Numbered from the stretch's first letter, positions 36,120 to 47,755 are shown. The stretch is DNA of 64,000 bases from Syncephalastrum monosporum B8922 (GCA_000697355.1 JNEN01001208.1:124001-188000); one strand, 5' to 3'. Notes: generated by a model from the sequence alone, not told the origin. Numbers and translations: made by a program.

Positions 36120-37048
36120 AAAGCTGCCGAGGAAAAACACAAGAATAAGGGAGCCACGATGAAATGTGCACAGAAACTTGCTGCACTGTCCGTCGACCAT
36201 CCAGAGGACGATATGCGCATATTGCTCGATTTATTAGCACTGTGATGGTTTTGTACTGATAATTACATCCACAGCTAATCATCGGATTTAGCAGTGCTGA
36301 CTTTTCTTTCTAATAGTGTGCAGAAACTTACTCTGACGAGTTTGCTGGACGGCACCATCAAGGGAGAAACCGAGCTCTTTACTGCAACCTACGACCCACT
36401 CTTATCAGCACTCTTAACTGATCCAGAGCGTCAGGTCCTTCTGCGCTGGTACGTATTTCATTTGCAGACGTTATATCTAAGGAAAATACTTCTATCGACC
36501 TTGCCGCATAATGTTTAAATGATAATTTAGGTCTAATGTCAATCCAACGGAAGGCAGCCTAGTGGATTGGTCCAAGTCAAGCCTGATGCCATAGTGTGTC
36601 ACATCGATCAGCGGCGTTGGGGACGATCGCTAGGTTATGGCGAAGTTAAACTAGCAAAGCCACGCCAGATCTGGATGTGTTTGGTCAGGATCTTCTAAGG
36701 CTCGGTACTTTGAGTAGCAAGGCGCTCTCAGCCTCAAAGGCAGTGATATGCTTCCATATTCATGGTAGGCTGCTTTTTCAATTACTATTATTTAAGTTTA
36801 TTTACCAGCGCATGGCAGGTTTCCGCATGAAGGTTTATGTCTGCAAGCCAATCCCGGACAGCTCTGCCACTGCAATGCTTCAGATGCCTTCTATCTATTT
36901 TCCGAGAAGCGTGGAAGAGTTAGAAGCATTCGCCACACATCTGTGTGCGACGATGATTGATCTCTCTCAGACTTACCTTATTCCCCTGCTCAAGAACTTT
37001 TCTCCGGAGCCGAGGACTAATCTTGATGGACTCATCCAATACCATTAG
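36120..37048 (+). pseudogene. Second broken copy of the GYGEVK family
   Basis: Order of segments: KLAALSVDHPEDDMRILLDL (about 36175-36235), a putative intron, VQKLTLTSLLDGTIKGETEL (36309 on), FTATYDPLLSALLTDPERQV, an intron (about 36449-36531), SNVNPTEGSLVDWSKSS, a frameshift, PDAIVCHIDQRRWGRSLGYG then EVK (36582-36650), a one-base shift, DLDVFGQDLLRLGTLSSKAL, an intron and FRMKVYVCKPIPDSSATAML to a stop at 37046-37048. PD and EVK occupy the same spacing as in the copy at 34986-35054. The two frameshifts suggest a pseudogene, unless they reflect sequence errors. Confidence 0.6.
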
Positions 37049-38991
37049 TCTCTTCTGGAAAAATTCCGTCCTGAAGAAGGATGAAAAAGCTTGGGGGGGG
37101 GAATGAAAGCGGCCTGGATTCTCTATCTGTGCTGCACCAGATACAATCACCTCCCGACTGAAGATAAAACTCATCCACTAATGATTTGGTTTTCACTGCA
37201 CATTTCACCATTAAGCGTTACATTTTGATCCTTCTTATCTATCACTCTTCTAGACATTCTGTACATATCATATATATTATTTGCACATGTATGACGAATC
37301 CATAACAGTTTTTTATGCTATCGTGCATCACATCCAAATATGCATTATCCAGACGCAGAGCATATCAACTCACGTGTAGTTTTAAATAACAATTGCTTCT
37401 GAGAAGGTTCATCCCGATTTCTATACGATAGGTGACAGCTACCATTACTGGAAAACTGCTTTCAAAACGGCCAATAGCCAAGCTACCTGAGGATGAGTAT
37501 GACATAGGGGCTCCTTATCGAACTCCATATCACAATAATGCGTTATTGCACTGCGTTTCCCTTTTATCAGTATCGATCCTTTATGTCGCATAGAGGTCTA
37601 CCATCTACACAGGGAGATATAGAAGGTAAAATAATATGAACAGTCGAAAAGAGAAGACCGTGGATGAAAACTTCCACGTATGCAAACATGTTGGCACATG
37701 AGGGCTATGGAAGCGCACAGCTTTGGAGTAACCCCATACTTTTCACTCCAGTTATCATCAGGACAACCGGTCTTTCTCCCATCAGAGACAGGGCATAAGC
37801 GCGTAGAAGTGTAGAGACAACTTCCCCATTTTCTGCTCAATCACAGATTTAACAATGCATTTCATTGTCCTTTACGCGACCAAAAACTCTGCTAAACATG
37901 GAGAACCTCGGCACTTGCGCGGTCATTCATGCTGGATATTGGGATTCGCCGCCTTTGCACACTCCTCAGACAAGAACTGGCTACCCGCACATTAAAGTTT
38001 GGTAGACATGGCAGCATGCCTCTCCGAAGCGACGCTGAACATCCGTCAGAGTCAATACCTTGAGCTTCCTCATAATTTTATGAATGACAAGCGCTAATCT
38101 ACACACGAGATTATAATGGCCGGCATCAACAATCAACAAATTGATACCAGTGCTTTTCGTCGTTCGGTCGATTTTCTACGTGCTCTTATCTTCGTATCTC
38201 GTAGGACATATTTCTACATTGGCTCTCGATACATATTATTTCGGTCTATTGCGTCTCACTTGGTATTATAGAACTCGCATCGTCTACCTTTGCATTAGGT
38301 ACATCGATTTGGGCGTTGACTTGAAGAACGCTAACACTAAGGGAAAGGATAAAAGCAGTAGAGAATCTTGACACCATCATGGTGAACAGTGAAAGAGGAC
38401 GACTGTGCGGCACAGGTACATGACGAAATAGAAAAGAGTCCAATTGTATAAATATATTCTGTCACAGTCCCCTACCCCTGAAACAAGTTCTCTCTGGTGC
38501 TCACATGTCAATAGCGTGCACAAGCAAATTCATACGGCCTTCTGTCATATCGACTATCCTGATTTTTACGCCTTTGTGCATGTACATACGCAGTGGTCAG
38601 GTGGGGCCTCGGGCCACGACATCAGAAACTATAAAAAGGGAAACAGCAGAGCAACCTATAGCACCAGGCTATTATCTTGACTTTTTAACTTATATCCGTC
38701 ACAACTTTCTCACTTTGTTCATTGCAGGTGGCAAGCTCTTCCACGGTGATTGCGTTTCGGAGCACATGGTCACTATTATATGGCGCAAAAACATATGCCG
38801 CTTGAAGCAATACATCTGCATGAAGACCCTATGTGCATCAGTACCCGCTATTGCTGAATCCGGTGGTCGATATTGTAGCAAGGCAGAATATGAGAAAGGA
38901 GGAGAAAGCAAAAAGGTTGTATGTAATGAGAAGGTCATTATGTATGACCGGGATATCATCCGAGGGTGTTTTACTATTCACATGTGTCATA
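37049..38991. other. Non-coding intergenic stretch
   Basis: About 1.9 kb with a G run at 37093-37102 and AT-rich sequence. A 188-codon open frame at 38505-39071 overlaps the end of the Lam gene on the other strand and shows no domain, so I do not call it. Confidence 0.5.
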
Positions 38992-40920
38992 TTATCCTTG
39001 GGTGGCAAATTGTCGTAACTGCTTTTCCTGGTCTGCGATATCAAACTGGATACGATCCATCTGTGCTGTGATAGCGTGGATCTGGGAATTCAGGGTAGTG
39101 AGTTGGTCATCCACCGTGGCAGGTCGCTGCTGCTTCTGTTGGTAACTCTGCTGTTGTTGCTGAAAATTTGCGATGCGGTTCGAGACATTGCTCATGCGGT
39201 ACGCGACAAGAAGGTGCGTCAGAACGGCTGCAATGAGGCACAGGGTATAAAGCGGAAGTCGGTCATGCTTAGATTCCGAACGAGCTTGCTTTTCCGTCTG
39301 CTGTTGTTCGAGATACTGTTGAGCGCGCTGCGTACGTAAGAGTGCATCTACCCGTGCAGCTATCCGTTTCTGGCCAACGATCGCGGCCTGCTGCACTGGT
39401 TCTAATCCTACGTGTTAGAAAGCGTCTTCCATACAGTAGCACACACGTCGGTACCTGGGGCCGCCAGGTCGACGTCGAGGGTGATGGTAAGGCGAACACG
39501 GGCGCCGTCGTCAGCGGAGACGTTAGTGACGCAGGTCAGGAGGCAGAGCATACAGGCATTTTCGATGGTAAGCGTTGTTCGTAGCGTGGCATGACCGTCT
39601 TTGGGGCGATCCAGCCGCTCGTCGCGCCGAATACAAGCCGCACGCGTTTGTCGCATCGTGTACCTGCTCTCACGCATGTGGTCCTGCCACGGGCTGATTT
39701 CAAAGGACTCGCCTTCGGCTTTGAGGGCGCGCACGAGAAAGTCTGGATGAAAGAGGAGATACGTCATGGTCTTCACGGTGCCAGGGTAGACGCGATCAAG
39801 AACGGTGACAGGGTAATGGTCGACGCACGTGCAAGGTGAGGGGTGGTCTGCCTTGTCCTCGGAATCGTCCTCGAGGGCGGACCACCATGACGCGGTGTCA
39901 TCGTCATCAAGCTCCACGTTATCGTTTTGGGTCATCTTGTCTGGGGTCTGCAGAGCCCGCAGCACGGTGACGGCGTTATGGTGCATCTGCCACAGACGGT
40001 ACATTTGGTCATAGGTCACGTCGCGCGACATGAGTGAGGCAAAGACATGCTATACAAAAAAAAAGTCAAAGGCTATTGCGATAAAAGAAGATCTCTGTTG
40101 CGTACCTTTGCTTTGGCTGTGGAAATTTGGATGCCGTTGGGGATGATAATGGCTGTATTACGTTTCTCCATGCTAATAATTTCATCGTAGGCGACGACGA
40201 GGTGCGTGACCCAGCCAAAGATGTTGGCGTGAAAGCAGACATGATGCTGGGAGAGGTATAAATGCCCTTGTAGGAGGATATCGCGGTGCAGAGCACACTT
40301 GTAGTCTAGAACAAACAGGAAATGCAGGTTCAGGACGGGTTCGAGGTGACACAGATAAAGTTGCATGTATAACAGGACCAGAACAGACCATCAATCAATG
40401 CGTCGGACTCGGGGACACTGCGGAAGAGGAGATGAAACTCTGAGTTACGCTTGGCGCTCGCGAGTGGAAAAGGCAAGTCGGTCTTCGTTGCGTCTGTTTC
40501 ATCCTCATCACTGCTGTCTGTCTCGCCCTCCTCTTTCTCGTCGTATTCGCCTCTATGCCCGTTGTCGTCCGACTGATCGTCATCCATATCATAGTCGTCG
40601 TCGTGGTCATCATCATCATTTGCATTCTCGTCCTCGTCGTCCTCGCCTTCTTCGTCGTGCGGGTCGTTTCCTGCTGGACCGTCTGTGTCGCGCTCCAACG
40701 TGCTTGGGAAGGAAGACGCGGAGGACGAGGCAGAGACGGAGGCAGAGAGAGGGACCGACTTCCTCGTGTGTTCAAAGGCTGAGCCGGTCATGACGTCTTG
40801 CTGACTGGTGGCGATTGTAGTGGACGGTGAGGAGAGGACATGGGGTGGCTGTGTTAAAGAGGTGCGGTGGTGGCGTGGTGAAGGGATAGGCCTGGGCGGT
40901 TCTTTTGCTGCTGCGACCAT
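38992..40920 (-). CDS. Lam/GRAMD1-type sterol transporter (GRAM + VASt)
   Basis: An ER-anchored protein of contact sites that moves sterol between plasma membrane and ER. The start at 40920 (MVAAAKEPPRPIP) is preferred; an in-frame ATG at 40995 would add 25 hydrophobic residues. A Ser-rich and very acidic region (Asp/Glu tract, about 40500-40670) precedes the GRAM domain: FHLLFRSVPESDALID | DYKCALHRDILLQGHLYLSQ, then HHVCFHANIFGWVTHLVVAY and DEIISMEKRNTAIIIPNGI. The VASt domain follows (CVDHYPVTVLDRVYPGTVKT, FEISPWQ). A C-terminal membrane segment LYTLCLIAAVLTHLLVAY and a Gln-rich coiled coil end it. Introns: about 40309-40366, 40047-40104 and 39407-39456 (GCCCCAG|GTACCG...CACGTAG|GATTAG). 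The stop is at 38992-38994. Confidence 0.87.
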
Positions 40921-41228
40921 CGGGAAAAGGGTAAAAGGGAAAGAGAACAATGCAAAAGGGGGGACACGTCGACCCTGTGTACACAAAACAATCAAATCCC
41001 CGCAAACCCAATCCTCATTCTTATTTGATGTGGTGTTGTCATCCTATCTCTGTCCACCCGTAAAACAACGATAGCCCGTCAATATTTTCACATGGGCAAA
41101 TCTTGAGACATACAGTATATGTTATTGAGTAGGGTAAAATATACAGTGAGAGTGTGTGAGAGAGAGGAGGGCGGCACGCGTAGTTGTGTGTGTGTGTCTG
41201 ACTGGGAGGGTATGACGAGTATAGCATT
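40921..41228. other. Short intergenic region between Lam and Kish genes
   Basis: Contains the promoter and leader of the Lam gene and the 3' flank of the Kish gene. It has an alternating CA/GA-rich patch at 41140-41200. No gene. Confidence 0.5.
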
Positions 41229-41554
41229 TTAAGAAATCAGGATGCTGACGCCCATGACGATGCAGGCCAGCGACACATACGGGCTTAATCGTTCACCTAT
41301 GCGTGCTGCTTTCCAAAAGATACCGAGAGGACTAGTGCAAAGTGAATAAGCCGTGCAGTAGTGTGGGATGGGTGGCGAGATGAAGCCCTTACCCAGTTTT
41401 GTTGCGATCCATCAACGAAGGGGCCTGTGCTCGTGCGTACGTGCAGGTGCAAATGAGGAGAAGCACCGCCAGCAGCAGCGATTGGAAGTTGAAGATAGCC
41501 GACTATAGTCAAGGCGTCAGCGATAGCCACCCGCGCGTCTCTCTAGCTTACCAT
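41229..41554 (-). CDS. KSH1: Kish (TMEM167/Ksh1), small secretory-pathway membrane protein
   Basis: A 72-residue-class protein of the early secretory pathway, essential in yeast, with two membrane helices. Three exons: 41554-41552 (only ATG), 41502-41393 and 41331-41229. Spliced protein: M | [37 protein letters not shown] | [33 protein letters not shown] and stop. The hallmark segments [20 protein letters not shown] and GIFWK-ARIGER-SPYV match Kish proteins closely. Introns are 41503-41551 and 41332-41392, both GT...AG. The first exon consisting of the initiator codon alone makes the gene invisible to ORF scans. It is divergent from TAF8 with 109 bp between start codons. Confidence 0.93.
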
Positions 41555-41663
41555 CCTAAAACAGCAGAAGGGGAAAAAGGAAGAAACCCACTGTGAATTT
41601 CAGCACCCGAAGCGTCTTGCCTGCTTGCCGCCTTTATTTTTCTTCCCATATACTCGCAACTTT
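41555..41663. promoter_or_regulatory. 109-bp divergent promoter of Kish and TAF8
   Basis: The Kish start (41554, minus) and the TAF8 start (41664, plus) are separated by 109 bp, so both promoters and leaders must share this interval. It has no clear TATA box in either direction; a TATACTCG run lies just before the TAF8 start. Confidence 0.65.
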
Positions 41664-42565
41664 ATGACAACTCGGACCGATCCCACAGACGAATGGCAAT
41701 TTATACTCCAGCTACAAAGCAGAGTCATTTCATTGCTCGCCAAAGAAGCTGGCTATGACGCAATACAGACATCTGCACTTGACACCATAAACGATCGCCT
41801 CGAATCTTGTAAGTCTACCATGACTTTGCTTTTGTATTCTTTCTTCTTTGTTCTTACAACACCAAAAGACGTCGAGAAACTACTGTCATCGGCACATGCA
41901 TTTGCTGAACTGGCCAACCGACACAAGCCCAACTATTACGATCTCACACGCGCATTCACGCAATCGGGCGTACAGCTCGCATCCTTTGGCGAGTATTTGC
42001 AAAAGTTAAAAGCCGACGACCGCCTCCGTAAGTCATGTGCAAAAGACGCCGGTTAAGCGTAAGATTTATTCTGTTTCTCGCAAAGAACGTATGGCGATAC
42101 AACCTGAAGCAAGTGTAAAACAAGAAGAGAAGATACCCCAGTTCCTGCCCTCGGACGACGAAGAAGAGGAGTCAGACGAAGAAGACTCTGCTGTTCCTTC
42201 CTATGTTCCAGACCATATGCCGAAATTCCCTAGCAAACACTCTTACAAACAGACTCCAGTAAGCATCACAAGGCACGCGTTGGCTCGTGTGGGGTTCCAA
42301 TGTATTTCTATAGGTCTACATTCGACGACCAGATGACCCACAACGCGTACGCGAATTAAACTCCCAACAATCACGCGTCGTGGAAGAAAACCTCAAACGG
42401 CTCATGTCGGCTGAGAATCAGCTCGTTCGCCCGCCTGAACCTGACGGCCTGGATATGATGGGCCCCGTCGTCAATTACGAGAGTGCAGCACAGCGGAAAA
42501 AGCGGGTCAAGCGCGCGGCATCATTGCATGGGCCAAGGCGCCAGATACCGTCCTCATTACATTGA
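41664..42565 (+). CDS. TAF8: TFIID subunit TAF8
   Basis: A subunit of the general transcription factor TFIID that pairs with TAF10 through a histone fold. Exon 1 begins MTTRTDPTDEWQFILQLQSR; splicing after 41813 gives RLESYVEKLLSSAHAFAELA and NRHKPNYYDLTRAFTQSGV, the bromodomain-associated histone fold. An intron of about 60 nt (GTAAGT at about 42029 to GCAAAG) joins DDRL to QRMAIQPEASVKQEE. An acidic patch follows, then the TAF8 C-terminal signature VPSYVPDHMPKFPSKHSYKQ / TPVYIRRPDD, spliced across an intron at about 42259-42313. The last exon ends in a basic tail; the stop TGA is at 42563-42565. The start at 42037 suggested by a longer open frame is not needed. Confidence 0.88.
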
Positions 42566-42825
42566 TAAATTCGAGAATAAAAGCAAACTAAAAGAGATAA
42601 AGAAGAGGAGGCGACAGTGGAAGCTTGGTGTTCTACCCTTTCGACGGCGATCGGTAGAAAAGTGCGAGTGGGGAAGAACAAAAGAGAGACCGAGAGAGAT
42701 CTGGCTGTAACACAAGCGAACAGATCTTGTTGGACTCGCTTTTTAAAGTTTGGTCTGCGCGTCTGCCACCCCCGCCGTGTCTGTGTCTACTTTGTCGTAC
42801 TTCTTCCCCATCGATTGTTGTCATC

Positions 42826-43670
42826 ATGGACGCTTACATTGACCTGTCCCAGCCCACGCTGTATTATGCCTTGGCCAACATTCTGTTCAACCCCCTCTTC
42901 TGGAATACCGTGGCCCGAGCAGGTAGCACATGACGCGCTCATTCTTTGACGAGTGCTTCCGCCCTAAGCATGCTGACTTGCTTCATTTAGAATACAACCA
43001 CCGTGTCCTGACCAAGCTGGCCGGCGGCAACGCTTACCGCGGCTGCTACATTCTGGCGGTGACCATCTTTAGCATTGGTATCTTCCGTGATATCTTGTAA
43101 GTTGGGTGTCATTTTGCCGGTAAAAGAGAGAAGAAAGACGGCTTACCTTTGATTGACAGATACCACAATGCGCTTGACGCCCAACCGACGCTCGCTGCCC
43201 TGGATACGCCCTTGGTCAAGGTCGCGGCTGCCATCCTCTTTGGCACCGGCAGCGTCCTCGTCCTGTCGTCGATGTGGGCCCTGGGCGTGACCGGCACTTA
43301 CCTCGGTAAATTCCATGCATTTTGTTGGGATGATCTTTCACGTGATTAACTAGGAATGATTCATTAGGTGACTACTTTGGTATCCTGATGGAGGAGCGCG
43401 TCACCGGCTTCCCCTTCAACGTCTGCGAGAACCCAATGTACGTCGGCTCCACGCTCAACTTCCTGGGTACCGCGCTCTACTCTGCCTCGCCCGCTGGTCT
43501 GGCCTTGACCGCCATCGTCTTTGTCGTGTACGAAATCGCGCTCACCTATGAGGGGTAAGTAAAAATTTAACTCATTTTGATTGGCCAATGCTAAACAACC
43601 ACACACGACCAGGCCTTTCACCACTATGATCTATGAGAAGAAGGCTGAAAAGGATGCCAAAAAGAAATAA
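42826..43670 (+). CDS. OPI3: Phosphatidyl-N-methylethanolamine N-methyltransferase (OPI3)
   Basis: An ER membrane enzyme that carries out the last two S-adenosylmethionine-dependent methylations from phosphatidylethanolamine to phosphatidylcholine. The start at 42826 gives [20 protein letters not shown], then [12 protein letters not shown] | [40 protein letters not shown], a Val/Ala-rich helix, [20 protein letters not shown] and the SAM-binding motif [20 protein letters not shown]. The C-terminal helix [11 protein letters not shown] and a Lys-rich tail ending [10 protein letters not shown] (possible ER-retention dilysine) complete about 200 residues. Introns are short and GT...AG (near 42923-42990, 43098-43160, 43304-43366 and 43556-43613). 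It follows TAF8 by 260 bp. Confidence 0.92.
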
Positions 43671-44854
43671 TCAGCACCTCCCCCCCCCCCATCCTCCTCT
43701 TTGCTCTTCTCCTCTCGTGTATTGGGATACTAGACTTACATAAAAAAATCACTGCATGCGTACTCTTTGTGAGATCTTCTTTCCGGATCACTTGTCGTGT
43801 TTGAAGAGACGTCTGCGCTTGCTTGTCTCTGATCACGCGTGCTCCTCATTGTGTTGGTGCGAGTGGGAAATATATGGACAGTGGTCCCGTGAGTGCTACA
43901 GTAAGCCTGAGCTACACTGGTTCCCCCATATTCAGTAAAGTGATCTTCCTATCATACCTTACGGAGTGATAAAGGTCCTCACTTCACATACCTTAGATGA
44001 AGCTGGTTTTCTATATGGACTGGATCCACCGCTGATGCCTGAAAAAGACAGCTTTGCCGTGACTGAAGAAGTTGTCACTTAATGGATATGAGACCGTTCT
44101 TCTCAATTTTATCTTTTTTGCTCGACGCTTTAGTACGTGTATACACATTCTAGGTCGATACCAGTACCAGATAAAGCTCCCGAAGCAATAGTTTACAGGA
44201 ATAATTTGACATAATGTGAATTCCGTTTTTCCATGAAAACCATCACCTACATGGACATATGTGATGATCATATAGCATTACCACGATGTTGTGTGCAACA
44301 AGACTATACTGAGCCAAGAAGCGAGAGTACATCCACGCGTAAGTTACCGCCGCGGGCATCTAAAACTGATACCTTTGGTCTTATGTAATGCTCAAGACGA
44401 TCGTCCGTGCTATTTAACACACACGCATATATATATCAGATACATAACTTTATCTAAAGTGAAGCTCGAAAGATCAGCATGCACGAAACGCGAGATTCTC
44501 TCATTCGCTCGGAATGAGCGGCCCGGGTCAACTGTCGCGGCACTATCACGTGATAACGAATAATTACAGTGATATGGGTTGCCAGCTGTGTCTGTTCCCG
44601 CGTATTCAACAAGAGATACATGCATACATTGGTATGACGTGATGTGCTTTATACCTGAAATATCTCGAAGCCCCGGGGAGTGGTAAGATGGCGCTTTTGA
44701 GGCCGCGCCCGGGATGCCCGCTTTCTACCCCGGAGCCGTTGACAGACGGGATTGTGAAACATGTCTAAATTTGGTGCCTCGATTTTAAAGGAAAAAACCT
44801 GGAATTCTTTCTGCGTATACAACTCTTTTTTTTTCTTCGTTTCTATACACTGCT
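43671..44854. other. Intergenic region and promoter of ERG2
   Basis: Starts with a C run (about 43681-43690). The last 200 bp before ERG2 are unusually GC-rich, with AGCCCCGGGGAG and GCGCCCGGGATGCCCG at 44670-44720, then a pyrimidine-rich leader. No gene. Confidence 0.5.
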
Positions 44855-45660
44855 ATGGCTCCCCAACCGAAAAACAGCAATAGCAACTGTAGCGGTAGCT
44901 GTGCTTCGCGCTTCATGACATGGCTGTCCATTATCACCGTTTTCCTGGCTGCTTGTATTGGGTTCGACCGGATCATGCCCCGCTTTTATTTGTTTGATCC
45001 CAAGGTGTTGCAAGCAGTCGGGCAGCGCAACATGGCCGCGTACGGCAACGACACGCATACCATGATTACACGTATTGCGGAGGAGCTCGACAGTATGTAT
45101 CCCGGTCATATTAATCTCAAGGAGGAATGGGTCTTCAACAATGCCGGCGGCGCTATGGGTTCCATGTGGATCTTGCACGGATCCTTTTCGGAATATGTCA
45201 TTGTAAGCCGCGAAAGACTGTATTTAGAGCCACTTTTAACATGAGACAGATTTTTGGTACTCCCGTCGGTACTGAGGGTCATACCGGCCGGTACTTGGTG
45301 GACAACTACTTTACCATTCTGGAGGGTGAGCAGTGGGCCTTTAGCCCTGGTCAATTAACCCGTGAGGTAAGAACTGGAAACGCCTTGCGGAAATCAGGTG
45401 TATGGTTTTGACTTGTTATACCTCTTTCTCAGGTCTACAAGCCCGGTGAGATTCACCATCTGCCACGCGGTCACTGCCAGCAATACAAGATCCCGGAGCA
45501 CCTGTGGGCCTTGGAATACTCGCGCGGTTGGATCCCTCTGATGCTCCCCTTTGGCTTCGCCGATAGCTTCTTCTCCACCGTCGATATGATCAACGTTTAT
45601 GACCAAGTCCGCATCTACGGCGGCTTGCTCATTAAAGAGCTGTTCAAAGGCAAGATCTAG
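44855..45660 (+). CDS. ERG2: C-8 sterol isomerase (ERG2)
   Basis: The ER enzyme of ergosterol synthesis that moves the sterol double bond from C8 to C7, related to the mammalian sigma-1 receptor. An N-terminal membrane helix ([18 protein letters not shown]) is followed by [46 protein letters not shown] | [60 protein letters not shown] and [20 protein letters not shown]. The family's glutamates and GTEGHTGR motif are present. Two introns: about 45201-45249 and 45366-45433. The stop TAG is at 45658-45660. Length (about 225 residues) is typical. Confidence 0.95.
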
Positions 45661-46844
45661 ATTACTTATAATAAAATCAAATAACTGCTACAATTAATAA
45701 GTGCACACCGCATTCACTTTCACCACCACACATATGTACACACGTATGGGACGTTTCAAGCATCTAAAGGTATAAGGAGAAAACATCAGCAAAAAAATAA
45801 GGTGTTATGTATAGAGCGACACGAAAAGTGAAGACGGTCGTTCTCATCAATTGCCTCTGGATGACCAGGTGAGGCAGAAAGGACGCTTACAGTACACTTT
45901 CCTTGCATAAGCTAGTTATGTTACTTATTTTAAAAACTGAGTACGAGCCAAATAAGCGATGGATATTAATGCTGGCCGGACACAGGGTATGCTGTTGTAG
46001 ACGAGATCTTAGTTCAGGGAAACATGATATAGAGGCTACTAAATTAAAAAAAGCTACAGTACAGTATATTGCTACCAACTCAATCGGTCAATATTGCATT
46101 CGGAAAACAGACGTTAATACGTTATTATTGCGGCAGATAATTTGCATAAAATAATCTCTCTTTCTAGAAGCTGAACAGAAGGTAGTTGAAAAATGAACGG
46201 GATAGGCTATATGAGTATTACCCTGAAGCTTAATCTCTTATCTCCAGTCAACGTGGATCAGAGAAAGTATCGAATACAGTCTATATGACTGTAGGCCACG
46301 TATATTGAATACCTTCAGATGAGTTGGGATTATCATTGGACAATATTTACTCGTATAATTACTGTTTCTGTTTCGTTTTCTGGGATCGATACGTCGTCAG
46401 CCTCTTGCTCGATCTCAACCTCCTTCCTACTGTCAAGACCAAGATTGTCTAATTTCATTCTCTCAAATTTGCTAGTGTCGTTAACCAAGCTATAAAGATA
46501 GCACTTTAATACCTGACACCGCTTCCGCGAAACACATATGACATCTATCTAGTATTTTATTAAGAAGGGCTTTTTTCTCCTTCAGTAAACGTAAATTACC
46601 TGATAGCCAAACAGGCCAGCAAATTCTCGACAGCGCCAAAAATAGTGATGCCGACCCCTATCAGGTCTTTCTTATTCTGCGTTCTTACGAATAACAATCG
46701 ACATGAGTATGTTTTATAAAAGGCAGCTGTTTCCTCTGGCCTCCACTTTCCTTTTCTTTTTTTTTTTCGTCCTTTTAAAGTCTTTTTCAGGTAAATATAT
46801 TCATACAGTGATGACGAAAGCATAAGCTGTTAAGAGCACCATAG
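45661..46844. other. Non-coding intergenic stretch
   Basis: AT-rich DNA downstream of ERG2 with short chance frames only. A poly-T run occurs at about 46758-46768. Confidence 0.5.
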
Positions 46845-47312
46845 ATGATATGACCCCCTCTCTGCCGTCAGTTCCTCCTTCGTGTGTATTAGTAAGCTCT
46901 CGGGTCAAAAGTGCATCATTGTAGACATCATTTAAACTGTGTACATAGCTGGCGGATTCGCATCCCTCCTATTCTTCTATCTCTTTTTCTGTTGCTTCCT
47001 CTCCCTTCTGTCTGCTCGCGCCCTTCCAAAAGGAATGCTTTTTTTTTTTTTGTTTCAGCTCTTTCCTCTGCGAGTGGGTGAGACAGATCTATGTGGACGC
47101 AATGGAAATGAGATATCAACATGCATTTCATTCCTGCCCCTTCTTCCCTTGTAGCTTCTCTTCCACGTTTGCTCCTCTCCTCACCTTTTGTCCGTTTTCG
47201 TCTCCATCCTAGGTCGTCATTAGCCGGTATCACCGTTAGAAATGCCCCCATCTTGTACATATGCATCCCGTACGCCAAATGTCTGTCCTACGCCCACCGG
47301 CAAGAAACAGCA
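46845..47312 (+). repeat. Dispersed repeat, copy C
   Basis: Third copy of the element at 4660-5130 and 15948-16405. It keeps CTCTGCC, TAGTAAGCTCTCGGGTCAAA, the pyrimidine tract, CTGCTCGCGCCCTTCC, poly-T, ATGAGATATCAACATGCATT, GGTATCACCGTTAGAAATG and the right-end block CGCCAAATGTCTGTCC...CGCCCACCGGCAAG shared with A. The first intron-like interval is intact (46892-46948, GTAAGC...CATAG). The second has lost its donor, and TTTCAG reads TTTCAT. Confidence 0.7.
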
Positions 47313-47755
47313 GATACTACTTTCAAAATGTGGCATAAGATTTATTCAGCCGCAGTGAGGTTATCGTCAGTACATTTTAGAGCTTGTTTGACGGCCCTGG
47401 CTTCGGCCGCTCAGATATGCAGAAAAGTGAGGTTAATGACGGTAATTAATTTCGGCATGTAAAAGCTATAGGCTAGTTAGTGTATATATGCATTTGTTTG
47501 ACACCGATGGATTCGCTACCGGATAAAATTGAATTTCGTAGATGAGAAACATATGGGTCCGAAACGACGACATGGTACTAGATACATGGTTTTTTATTCC
47601 GTATTGTATAAATATGTGTTCAATAAAAGACACAACTCACATACGAGCTTGCTGTCCCAGGCGGCTATATTGTGCTAGATCGTCGCCTTTCGGCAAGTCG
47701 CCTTAAAAGTATGTGCACTCTAGTGAGTCTGCTCCACCGGCTCCTTGTTGTCCGG
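47313..47755. other. Intergenic stretch, 3' flank of the repeat-peptide gene
   Basis: AT-rich, with AATAAA-like motifs. An AATAAA-like signal on the minus strand relevant to the peptide gene is not obvious. No gene. Confidence 0.4.

Noticed and set aside
38505..39071. 188-codon open frame on the plus strand.
   Set aside because: No domain or signal, Cys/Ile-rich chance composition, and it overlaps the 3' exon of the Lam gene on the other strand.
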